From Ga0077523 sp038324085 (lineage in GTDB: Bacteria > Pseudomonadota > Gammaproteobacteria > Burkholderiales > Ga0077523), in NCBI GenBank assembly GCA_038324085.1, contig JBBQHP010000010.1:62001-126000 (forward strand): DNA of 64,000 nucleotides, in the 5' to 3' direction. The notes under the pieces are model-generated. The model did no database searches. It saw nothing but the letters and a program-made list of their open reading frames with translations, and was not told where the DNA came from. The position numbers were made by a program, and so were the translations under genes. Below are positions 34,181-41,678 of the stretch, in pieces (the stretch's first letter is position 1; every line of letters begins with the position of its first letter).

Positions 34181-34930
34181 TCAAGCGGATTTGCGATTGC
34201 GCTCGCGGGCCCACTGCTCGAGCTCGTCCGCGCTGCCGATGTAGCTGCCGTCGATGAAGATCTGCGGCACGGTGCCCTTGCCGGTCACGGCTCCCACCAC
34301 CTTGCTGCGAATCGTGTGGTGCAACGGAATCTCGGCGTAGTCGTAGCCCAGATCGTGGAGCAGCGCTTTGGCGCGGGCGCAATGCGGGCAGCCGTCACGC
34401 GTGAAGATCGCAACCTGCGACGGCTTGACTGCCTTCGGGTTGATGTAGGCGAGCATCGTGTCGGCGTCGGAGACCTCGAACGGGTCGCCATCCTTCTCGG
34501 GCTCGTTGAACTGCTTCACGACGACGCCGTCCTTCACCAGCATCGAATAGCGCCATGACCGCTTGCCGAAGCCGATGGCTGTCTTGTCCACCAGCAGGCC
34601 CATGCCTTCGGTGAATTCGCCGTTGCCGTCGGGCAGCAGGCGCACGTTCGACGCCTCCTGATCCCTGGCCCATTCGTTCATGACGAACGTGTCGTTCACC
34701 GAAATGCACACGACTTCATCCACCCCATTGGCGCGGAACACGGGTGCGAGTTCGTTGTACCGCGGCAGGTGGGTGGACGAGCAAGTCGGGGTGAAAGCGC
34801 CCGGCAGCGAGAACACCACCACGGTCCTGCCTTTGAAGACGTCGGCGGTGGTGACGTCCTTCCACTCGTTGTTCTCGCGAGTGCGGAACGTGACGTCCGG
34901 TACGCGCTTGCCTTCACGGGTCTGCAACAT
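34181..34930 (-). CDS. Peroxiredoxin-glutaredoxin fusion (glutathione-dependent peroxidase)
   Basis: 249 aa hybrid. Residues 1-160 are a Prx5-type peroxiredoxin with peroxidatic C50 in PGAFTPTCSSTHLPRY. Residues 172-249 are a glutaredoxin with CPHC (181-184), TVPQIFIDG and GSADELEQW. Such fusions reduce H2O2 and alkyl peroxides with glutathione. AGGAG lies before the ATG. The gene is divergent from oxyR and separated from it by the tandem repeats and an OxyR-type site, so peroxide induction is very likely. Confidence 0.95.
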   Translation of the reverse strand: MLQTREGKRVPDVTFRTRENNEWKDVTTADVFKGRTVVVFSLPGAFTPTCSSTHLPRYNELAPVFRANGVDEVVCISVNDTFVMNEWARDQEASNVRLLPDGNGEFTEGMGLLVDKTAIGFGKRSWRYSMLVKDGVVVKQFNEPEKDGDPFEVSDADTMLAYINPKAVKPSQVAIFTRDGCPHCARAKALLHDLGYDYAEIPLHHTIRSKVVGAVTGKGTVPQIFIDGSYIGSADELEQWARERNRKSA

Positions 34931-34946
34931 GGTCGATCTCCTGGAA

Positions 34947-34990
34947 AAAGGGTTGGGAAAGGGTTGGGAAAGGGTTGGGAAAGGGTTGGG
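34947..34990 (+). repeat. Four perfect 11-bp tandem repeats with G-quadruplex potential
   Basis: AAAGGGTTGGG repeated four times without change, starting about 17 bases upstream of the peroxiredoxin-glutaredoxin ATG and probably within its 5' leader or promoter. Each unit holds two GGG runs spaced by 2-3 bases, so the plus strand satisfies the canonical G-quadruplex rule; the minus-strand transcript would be C-rich. The unit is about one helical turn long. Confidence 0.95.
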
Positions 34991-35053
34991 AAAATCGGGC
35001 TGGTGATCAGCGTGTCGAAGCACAGTTTGCCGGCGAGGCGCCTCGCGCGGCCA

Positions 35054-35090
35054 ATACCTTGTTACGATTCGCTCGATAGGCAACGGCTAT
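35054..35090 (+). promoter_or_regulatory. OxyR binding site (14/16 match)
   Basis: ATAC-N7-CGAT-N7-ATAG-N7-CTAT matches the OxyR tetranucleotide consensus ATAG-N7-CTAT-N7-ATAG-N7-CTAT at 14 of 16 positions with exact spacing. It lies 21 bases before the oxyR ATG, in the region shared with the divergent peroxiredoxin-glutaredoxin gene, as expected for an autoregulated peroxide regulon. Confidence 0.8.
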
Positions 35091-35111
35091 GGGCCCCGAA
35101 CGGCGCGACTG

Positions 35112-36023
35112 ATGACTCTGCAGGAACTCAGGTACGTAGTGGCGGTGGCCGAGGAACGCAACTTCCGGCGCGCGGCAGACAAGGTGCATGTCAGCCAGCC
35201 GAGCCTGAGCGCGGCGGTGAAGAAGCTCGAAGAAGAACTGGGGGTGCGCCTGTTCGAGCGCGGCCCCCAGGAGGTCCTGCTCACCGAGGCCGGCGAACAG
35301 GTCGTGGCCCAGGCGCGGCGCGTGCTCGAAGCAGCGGCCCGCATCAAGGTGGTGGCGAAGGAAAAGCTTGATCCGCTGCGCGGCGCGCTGCGCCTCGGCG
35401 TCATCCATACCATCGCTCCCTACCTGCTGCCCGATCTGGTGCTGGCCTTGCGTTCCGCGGCCCCGGAAATGCCGCTCGACATCGAAGAGAATCTCACCGT
35501 CAATCTCGACCAGATGCTGCGCGGCGGACTGGTCGATGTGGCGATCCTCGCCTTGCCGTATGCGGCTACGGGCGTGCTGACCGTGCCCTTGTACGACGAA
35601 GAGTTTCGCGTGGTCGTGCCCGCGAAACATTCCTGGTCAAGGCGCAAAGTCGTCGCCCCGGAAGAACTCGAGAGCCAGAATCTGCTCCTGTTATCGATCG
35701 GACACTGTTTTCGCGACCAGGTTCTCGACGCGTGCCGCGAATTCTCGCGCCCGGCGCCGCCGGGTAAGGAAGGCAATTCGCTCGAAACCGTGCGCAGCAT
35801 GGTGGCGTCGGGACTCGGCATCTCGGTGCTGCCCGCGTCGGCGCTGACGCCCCGGCACGCCACTCCGCTGCTGAAGGTCCTCGATTTCGCGGCGCCGAAA
35901 CCGGTACGGCGCGTGGTCGCCGCGTTTCGAGCCGATTTCCAGCGTCGGGCGGCGGTGGATCTGATTGCACGGGTGGTGCCGAGACTCGGACTGCCGGTCA
36001 CGCCGTCAGGCGACGGAGAATGA
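35112..36023 (+). CDS. oxyR: Hydrogen peroxide-sensing LysR regulator OxyR
   Basis: 303 aa LysR-type protein. Winged helix at residues 1-60 (ELRYVVAVAEERNFRRAAD, HVSQPSLSAAVKKLE). The sensing cysteines are conserved at the exact OxyR positions and spacing: C199 and C208 in GHCFRDQVLDAC. Oxidation to the disulfide activates it. It is divergent from the peroxiredoxin-glutaredoxin gene, with an OxyR site between them, so it most likely controls that gene and itself. Confidence 0.95.
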   Translation: MTLQELRYVVAVAEERNFRRAADKVHVSQPSLSAAVKKLEEELGVRLFERGPQEVLLTEAGEQVVAQARRVLEAAARIKVVAKEKLDPLRGALRLGVIHTIAPYLLPDLVLALRSAAPEMPLDIEENLTVNLDQMLRGGLVDVAILALPYAATGVLTVPLYDEEFRVVVPAKHSWSRRKVVAPEELESQNLLLLSIGHCFRDQVLDACREFSRPAPPGKEGNSLETVRSMVASGLGISVLPASALTPRHATPLLKVLDFAAPKPVRRVVAAFRADFQRRAAVDLIARVVPRLGLPVTPSGDGE

Positions 36024-36074
36024 CGCTGCCGCACGGGCAACGCCCGGGCGCCATTCGCGCGCACCCCGGCAATC

Positions 36075-36749
36075 TCAGATCTCCTGCCGCCCCCGGTTCG
36101 CGAGCGCTGCGCGCAAAGCTTCGATGTTGGCGCGGACGCCGGCCATGTTGGGGTTGAGCGCGAGCGCCCCCTCGAAGTACAGCAGGGCCTGCTCGAGCTG
36201 CCCCCGTTTCAGCGAGATGAGCCCGTAGCCGGACAGGGCCCCGAAATGCGAAGGATTGCGCTTCAGCACCTCATCGCAGTCGGCCGCGGAAGCATCGAGG
36301 TCGCCGGCGAGAAACAGCGCGGTGGCGCGCTTGTTCCAGCCTTCCGCGAAATCGGGTTTCAGATCGATGACGCGGGTGAACGCTTCAATGCTCTCCGCCG
36401 GTCTGCGGTTCGCGAGATCTTCCGTACCCTCGGCGAACAGGCGGTCGACTTCCGGATCGCCGGAATGGCTCCAGATGCTCCAGATCGCCTGCTCGGCCCC
36501 GGCGCGTACCAGGCCGTCGTCATCGCTCAAGGCATCGAGCAGGACGGGCACGTCGTCCATCTCGCCGAATTCGGCAAGCTCCAGCGTACTGCGCCGCCGC
36601 GTCGCCACCTGGTCCGACCCGAGGTTGCGTACCGCTGCTTCGTGTCCGCGGCCCTGGACGGGCGGCGTTGCGTCTCCGGTCCCCGCCACCGCCGATACCG
36701 GCCCGAGGCCCACCAAGGCGGCGCACAGCCAGCCGATCAATCGATTCAT
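36075..36749 (-). CDS. Exported HEAT/TPR repeat protein
   Basis: 224 aa. Signal peptide MNRLIGWLCAALVGLGPVSAVAG. Residues ~35-90 look like a HEAT repeat (AVRNLGSDQVATRRRSTLELAEFG, VPVLLDALSDDDGLVRAGAEQAIWSIW). Residues ~105-215 hold about three TPRs (AESIEAFTRVIDLKPDFAEGWNKRATALFLAGDL and following). It is a periplasmic scaffold or adaptor with no evident catalytic residue. Convergent with oxyR; divergent from the BtuF-like gene. Confidence 0.8.
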   Translation of the reverse strand: MNRLIGWLCAALVGLGPVSAVAGTGDATPPVQGRGHEAAVRNLGSDQVATRRRSTLELAEFGEMDDVPVLLDALSDDDGLVRAGAEQAIWSIWSHSGDPEVDRLFAEGTEDLANRRPAESIEAFTRVIDLKPDFAEGWNKRATALFLAGDLDASAADCDEVLKRNPSHFGALSGYGLISLKRGQLEQALLYFEGALALNPNMAGVRANIEALRAALANRGRQEI

Positions 36750-36846
36750 CGCGAACTCCGCAGTCCCCGCAATCCCCCGCCGCATGTTACGCCCCGGGGG
36801 CGTCGTGGGTAGAATTCAGCGACGCGCACAATCCCGGGAAACCGCC

Positions 36847-37689
36847 ATGCCTGATACCGAAGCTTCGGCCCGTCTGATCGACGCGATGGGTACCGAGCAC
36901 ACTCCCGCGTCCGGGGTCGTGCGCATCGTGTCCCTCGTGCCGAGCATCACGGAACTCCTGTTTGCTCTCGGTCTGCAGGAGAACCTGGTCGGGCGCACCG
37001 GTTTTTGCATTCACCCGAACGGACACGTGCGGCGTGTGTCCAAGATCGGAGGCACCAAGACCGTCGACGTGGCCAAGGTCCGCAAACTCGGCGCAACGCA
37101 TCTGGTCGTGAACATCGACGAGAATCCGCGGCCGGTGGTCGACGAACTCGCGCAGTTCGTGCCGAACGTCATCGTGACGCATCCGATACAGCCGGAAGAC
37201 AACGTGGTGCTGTACCGCCTGTTGGGCGGCATCTTCGGGCGCGAGGCGAAGGCGGAGGAACTTTGCTCGTCGTTCGTGCGCGAACTGGCTGCTACCCGTG
37301 AGGCCGCGCGCGCGTTCGAGCGCGAGCGGGTGCTCTATCTCATCTGGCGATCGCCGTGGATGACCGTAGCGCGCGATACCTACATCTCGCGGATGCTCGC
37401 CCTGGTCCAGTGGGATACGGTGCCGCTGGTCGCGCATTCGCGCTATCCGTCGGTGGAACTGTCGGCGCAGACGATGAAGGGGGTCGACGCGGTGCTGCTG
37501 TCGAGCGAGCCCTACAGTTTCGTCGACCGGCATATCGACGAGATCAGGGCGGAGCTGCCGCCGGGGTCGCGGCCGCAGATCGCCCTCATCGACGGCGGCA
37601 TGACATCCTGGTACGGCAGCCGCGCCATCGAGGGCTTGCGCTATCTGCGCGAACTGCGGCGTGCAATTCATGAATGGCCCCGGCCCTGA
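36847..37689 (+). CDS. BtuF-like helical-backbone metal receptor protein without signal peptide
   Basis: 280 aa type III periplasmic-binding-protein fold: RIVSLVPSITELLFALGL, LVGRTGFCIHPNG, KIGGTKTVDVAKVRKLGATHLVVN, and a C-terminal VDAVLLSSEPYSFVDRH. These are features of cobalamin/iron-siderophore receptors. No signal peptide is visible from the most upstream plausible ATG, and no permease or ATPase is adjacent, so transport is doubtful. It may bind a corrinoid or metal complex in the cytoplasm. Convergent with phaC, with 9 bases between the stops. Confidence 0.78.
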   Translation: MPDTEASARLIDAMGTEHTPASGVVRIVSLVPSITELLFALGLQENLVGRTGFCIHPNGHVRRVSKIGGTKTVDVAKVRKLGATHLVVNIDENPRPVVDELAQFVPNVIVTHPIQPEDNVVLYRLLGGIFGREAKAEELCSSFVRELAATREAARAFERERVLYLIWRSPWMTVARDTYISRMLALVQWDTVPLVAHSRYPSVELSAQTMKGVDAVLLSSEPYSFVDRHIDEIRAELPPGSRPQIALIDGGMTSWYGSRAIEGLRYLRELRRAIHEWPRP

Positions 37690-37698
37690 GGCGGCGCG

Positions 37699-39984
37699 CT
37701 ACCGGTGTTTCTTGCGGACGGTTTTCTTGTACTGAGCCGCTGCCGTCGCCGCCTTCTGCGCGCGGAAGATCGCGCTGATCGCGGACGCGGGTGACTGCGA
37801 AGTCAACGCGGGCTTCGCCGGCTTCGCGATCTTTGCGACTTTTGCGACTTTTCCGACCTTTGCAGGCTTCGCGACCTTTGCAGGCTGCGCGATTTTTGCG
37901 ACTTTCGCGATTTTTTCGGCTCGCTTTCCGGCCGATGCGCTTTTCGGAGGTTTCCCCGCCGGTAGCGCTTTCGGGGTTTTCGCGGCCTTCGGGGCCTTGG
38001 GCAGCCGGGGCGCCTTCAAGGCAGCGGAATCTGCCGTCGCCTTTTTTTCCGTCGACGCGACGGGCGCGTTCTTCGTGACCGGCCGTGAAGCCGCAGCGGA
38101 CTCCGCAGCGCCCCCGGTGGCAGCTTGTTCGACCGGCTCCGGTAGCGGTCCAGACCTGACCGGAACGCACTGCGCGCCGGTCTCTCCCGCGTCGAGGCGC
38201 AGCTTGGCGTAGGCGCCTGGCGCGTCCTCGATCACCGAGAGTCCGCGTTCTCCCGGTACCCGGGCAGCGACCTTGCCACCGCCGAAGCGGTGGATCCAGG
38301 TGCCCCAGTCGTTCCACCACGAGCCCTCGTGACGTTCGGCATTGGCCAGCCATTCGTCCGCACCGGCGACCGGCTTGTCGTTGGTCCAGTACTGGTACTT
38401 CTGCGCCGCGGGCGGATTCACGATGCCGGCAATGTGCCCCGAGCCACCGAGCACGAAGCGCACGTTGCCGCCGAGCGCGCGCGCGCCCGCGTAGGTGGAT
38501 TTCCACGGCGCGATGTGGTCCTCCATTGTCGAGATGAAGTAACTGGGTGTGTCGACCTGGGCCAGATCCATCTTTTCGCCGCCGACCACCAGCGCGTTGC
38601 TGTCCTTGAGCAGGTTGCGGATGTACATGTTGCGCAGATAGAACGTGTGCATCTTGGCGGGCATGCGCGTGGAATCGGAGTTCCAGAACAACAGGTCGAA
38701 CGGAAACGGTTCCTTGCCGAGCAGGTAGTTGTTGACCACGAAGGACCAGATCAGGTCGTTGTCGCGCATCATGTTGAACGTGCCTGCCATCTCCGCGCCT
38801 TCCAGGTAGCCGCGCTGCTCCATGCGCTTCTCGAGCTTGTCGACGATGCCGTCATCGACGAACACGCCGAGCTCGCCGGGATCCTTGAAATCGATCATGG
38901 TCGTGAAGAAGGTGACGCTCTTCACGCGCGCGAGCCGGCCCTTCGATTGGAGCCACGACAGCGCGCACGCGGTGAGCGTCCCGCCCAGGCAGTAGCCGAT
39001 GAGGTTGACATCGCGCGTGCCGGTCGCTTTCTCGACCGCGTCCATCGCGGCGAGCGGCCCCTCGAACAGATAGTCGTCGAAGGTCTTCTGCGCGTGCCGC
39101 TCGTCGGGGTTGACCCACGAGATCACGAACACCGTGAGACCCTGGTCGACCGCCCACTTGATGAAGGAGTTCTTCGCCCGGAGGTCGAGGATGTAGTACT
39201 TGTTGATCCAGGGTGGCGTGATCAGCAGCGGCACGCGGTCGACCTGCGGCGTGGCCGGCGTGTATTGCAGCAATTGCATCAGCTCGTTCTGGAACACGAC
39301 CTTGCCCGGCGTCGTGGCGACGTTCTCGCCCATCGTGAAAGCCGAGTTGTCCGTCATCGTGATCGCGAGCTTGCCCTTGCCGCGTTCGAGATCTCCGAGC
39401 AGGTGATTGAGCCCTTCGAGCAGGTTCTTGCCACCCGAATCGATCGTGGTCTTCAGCACCTCGGGATTGGTGAACACGAAGTTCGTCGGCGCGAGGGCAT
39501 CGACGTACTGGCGCGTGAAGAACTTCACTTTCTTCGCGTCGTTCGGATCCAGCCCCTGGGCCTCGGCCACCGAGCGCTGGATGTGGTCGGCGGCGATCAG
39601 GTATGACTGTTTGATGTAGTCGAACACGAAGTTGTTCTGCCAGACCTCGTTCTTGAAGCGATTGTCGCCCTTGCCCGGCGCCTTCACGGGTTCGGTGGCG
39701 TCACCGAGAAACTTCGACAGCGTCGCAGCCCACAGGCGGGAATAATCCTCCCACGCGCGCATCTGCGTCTCGGCCAGCTTCATGGGATCGGCCATGAGCT
39801 TGGCACCCAGTTCCAGGAAGGCTTTGTTGATGCCCAGCTCTTCGAGGTCGCGCAGCATCTCCGCCTGTGGCTGATGTTCCGCGAATTCGGCGACCAGATG
39901 GGCGGATTTCTGCGCGATCTCCGCGAGCGAGCGCTGCAGTTCGGCCGGATCGAGAGCGGGCTGGGGTGTAGGGGTATCGGCCAT
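37699..39984 (-). CDS. phaC: Class I poly(3-hydroxyalkanoate) synthase with long Lys/Ala-rich tail
   Basis: 761 aa, against about 560-600 for class I PhaC. The core (to ~616) has the lipase-like box GYCLGG with nucleophile C332, catalytic D489 in STMEDHIAPWKS and H517 in GGSGHIAGIVNPP. Residues ~617-761 are an extra low-complexity tail with about 27 lysines, mostly as AKVAK/PAKP/KAPK units, ending YKKTVRKKHR. It resembles the DNA-binding tails of PhaF, PhaM, AlgP and histone H1-like proteins. It polymerises 3-hydroxyacyl-CoA into storage granules. The tail may tie granules to DNA. It lies 10 bases after the metallo-hydrolase gene. Confidence 0.93.
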   Translation of the reverse strand: MADTPTPQPALDPAELQRSLAEIAQKSAHLVAEFAEHQPQAEMLRDLEELGINKAFLELGAKLMADPMKLAETQMRAWEDYSRLWAATLSKFLGDATEPVKAPGKGDNRFKNEVWQNNFVFDYIKQSYLIAADHIQRSVAEAQGLDPNDAKKVKFFTRQYVDALAPTNFVFTNPEVLKTTIDSGGKNLLEGLNHLLGDLERGKGKLAITMTDNSAFTMGENVATTPGKVVFQNELMQLLQYTPATPQVDRVPLLITPPWINKYYILDLRAKNSFIKWAVDQGLTVFVISWVNPDERHAQKTFDDYLFEGPLAAMDAVEKATGTRDVNLIGYCLGGTLTACALSWLQSKGRLARVKSVTFFTTMIDFKDPGELGVFVDDGIVDKLEKRMEQRGYLEGAEMAGTFNMMRDNDLIWSFVVNNYLLGKEPFPFDLLFWNSDSTRMPAKMHTFYLRNMYIRNLLKDSNALVVGGEKMDLAQVDTPSYFISTMEDHIAPWKSTYAGARALGGNVRFVLGGSGHIAGIVNPPAAQKYQYWTNDKPVAGADEWLANAERHEGSWWNDWGTWIHRFGGGKVAARVPGERGLSVIEDAPGAYAKLRLDAGETGAQCVPVRSGPLPEPVEQAATGGAAESAAASRPVTKNAPVASTEKKATADSAALKAPRLPKAPKAAKTPKALPAGKPPKSASAGKRAEKIAKVAKIAQPAKVAKPAKVGKVAKVAKIAKPAKPALTSQSPASAISAIFRAQKAATAAAQYKKTVRKKHR

Positions 39985-39994
39985 GGCGTGGATC

Positions 39995-41068
39995 CTAGGG
40001 AGAGGTGGCGATGAAGCGGTAGATGCCGTCGGCGCCGAGCGTGCGCGTGACCGCATTGTCTGTGCGCAGACGATTCATGTGGGCAATCGCCTCGCCCATG
40101 GCGAAATAGAGCTGGTGAGAGTCAAGGCTGCGACGGAACAGGACGGGGAGCACCTCCGCCGCGGTGCGCGCGCTGCCGGCGCAGGCATCGCGCAATTCGC
40201 GCAGGCGATCGCGATGGTGGTCGTGCAATGCCGCGACACGGGTATGGATGCCACGGAAGGGCAGCCCGTGCGAGGGCAGCACGAGCGTGCCGGCAGGCAG
40301 TTCGGTGAAGCGCGAGATCGAGGCGAGAAACTGGCCGACCGGATCGCCGTCCGGCTCGGTCGACCAGACGCTCGTGTTGGTGCTGATCTTGGGCAGCAGC
40401 ATGTCGCCGGAGATGAGCACGCCCAGGCGCTCGCAGTACAGCGCCGCATGCTCGGGGGCGTGGCCGTAACCCACGATGACGCGCCATTCGTTCGCACCGA
40501 TGGCGATCCGGTCGCCGTCGGTGATGCGGCGAAACGTGGCGGGCAGGTCCGTGACCGAGCGCCGGTACGCATTGCCGCGGCTGCCGATGGCCGTCACGCC
40601 GCCGGCGTCCAGGCCGTGCGCTTCGAACAGGCGGGCGAGCGCATCGCCGCCATAACCGGCCATACCGTCCCAGACCGCGTGAGCGGTGAGGTATTCGGCC
40701 TCCGTCATCCACAGTGCCGCGTCCCAGCGGCGCGTGAGCCAGCCGGCGAGGCCCACGTGATCGGGGTGATAGTGGGTGGCGATCACGCGCGTGATCGGGG
40801 CGTGGTCCGCGAAGATCGAGTCCCATGCGGCGCGGGTCGCATCGGAGCCGAAGCCGCAGTCGACGATCGCGTAGCCGGCACCGTCGCGCAGCAACCACAG
40901 ATTGATGTGGTCGAGCGCGAAGGGCAGCGGCATCCGCAACCACAGCACGCCATCGGCGAGCGGCGTGACCGTGCCCGCAGCGGGCGGCACCGGCGACGGA
41001 AATTCCAGGGCCGGGTAGGCCGGACGCACGGCAACGGGTATTGGAGCGTCGGGAGCCGGTAGGTTCAT
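39995..41068 (-). CDS. Metallo-beta-lactamase-fold hydrolase
   Basis: 357 aa. Zinc-site motif ATHYHPDHVGLAGW, then GYGHAPEHAALY, ISGDMLLPKIS and VLPSHGLPFRG. No signal peptide. A C-terminal helical/winged-helix part (~260-357, from HHRDRLRELRDAC) is typical of LACTB2-like members. Substrate unknown; thioesterase or glyoxalase-type chemistry is possible. It is upstream of phaC on the same strand, 10 bases apart, and could act on a CoA ester or hydroxyacyl compound. Confidence 0.83.
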   Translation of the reverse strand: MNLPAPDAPIPVAVRPAYPALEFPSPVPPAAGTVTPLADGVLWLRMPLPFALDHINLWLLRDGAGYAIVDCGFGSDATRAAWDSIFADHAPITRVIATHYHPDHVGLAGWLTRRWDAALWMTEAEYLTAHAVWDGMAGYGGDALARLFEAHGLDAGGVTAIGSRGNAYRRSVTDLPATFRRITDGDRIAIGANEWRVIVGYGHAPEHAALYCERLGVLISGDMLLPKISTNTSVWSTEPDGDPVGQFLASISRFTELPAGTLVLPSHGLPFRGIHTRVAALHDHHRDRLRELRDACAGSARTAAEVLPVLFRRSLDSHQLYFAMGEAIAHMNRLRTDNAVTRTLGADGIYRFIATSP

Positions 41069-41165
41069 TTCCGTGACGGGTGGCTCGGGTCTGACGATAT
41101 GCCTGTTCTATACTCGATCTTAAACTCACCGCTGCCGCCTGTCGCGGCGCTGCGCAAATTCGATC

Positions 41166-41612
41166 ATGAGCGACGAGACCTACAGCATCACCGAACTCGC
41201 GCGCGAGTTCGGTGTGACCACCCGCACCATCCGCTTCTACGAGGACCACGGCCTGCTGAACCCGGCCCGCTCGGGACGCACGCGCGTGTACGGCAAGCGC
41301 GACGTGGTGCGACTGCGCCTCACCTTGCGCGGCAAGCGTCTCGGCTTCGCGCTGTCCGAGATCCGCGAGCTGCTCGACATCTACGATGCCGCGCACGACG
41401 AGAGCGCCCAGCTCGCCCAGTTCCTTCAGGTTCTGTCGAAGCGGCGCGCGGCGCTCGAGCAGCAACGCGAGGACATCGAGGCCACCATCACCGAGATCCG
41501 CACCTTCGAGACCCAGTGCCTGCGATTGCTCGACCACCGGGGCCGCAAACCGGTGCGCACCGCCGGTACGGTGCGTGCCGGCGGTCGCGCCCGCAAATTG
41601 ACGTTAACGTAA
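41166..41612 (+). CDS. liuR: MerR-family regulator LiuR
   Basis: 148 aa. MerR DNA-binding domain (YSITELAREFGVTTRTIRFYEDHGLLNPARSG) and the coiled-coil part (EQQREDIEATITEIRTFE), followed by a basic tail. No metal-binding cysteine loop, as expected for LiuR, which senses a metabolite of branched-chain amino acid use. It directly precedes ivd and the rest of the leucine catabolic genes. A LiuR-type palindrome overlaps its last codons. Confidence 0.9.
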   Translation: MSDETYSITELAREFGVTTRTIRFYEDHGLLNPARSGRTRVYGKRDVVRLRLTLRGKRLGFALSEIRELLDIYDAAHDESAQLAQFLQVLSKRRAALEQQREDIEATITEIRTFETQCLRLLDHRGRKPVRTAGTVRAGGRARKLTLT

Positions 41613-41626
41613 ACGTTACCTAGACT
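41598..41626 (+). promoter_or_regulatory. LiuR-type operator overlapping a sigma70-like promoter of ivd
   Basis: TTGACGTTAACGTAAA (41598-41613) is a 16-bp palindrome with one mismatched pair, like the described LiuR motif. It also forms the -35 element TTGACG, with TAGACT 17 bases on as a -10. The ATG of ivd is at 41679. The overlap suggests repression, or MerR-style control, of the liu operon. Confidence 0.65.
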
Positions 41627-41678
41627 CCCAAGCTGCTCGCGCCACCCCACTGCCACCCGATTTCACCCAGAGGCCGCC

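Noticed and set aside
34947..34990. Possible CRISPR array
   Set aside because: Units are 11 bp and directly adjacent with no spacers; a simple tandem repeat.
37705..38140. PhaC tail as a frameshift artefact
   Set aside because: The tail stays in frame with a coherent Lys/Ala repeat typical of natural DNA-binding tails and ends in a basic cluster, so it is not random out-of-frame sequence.
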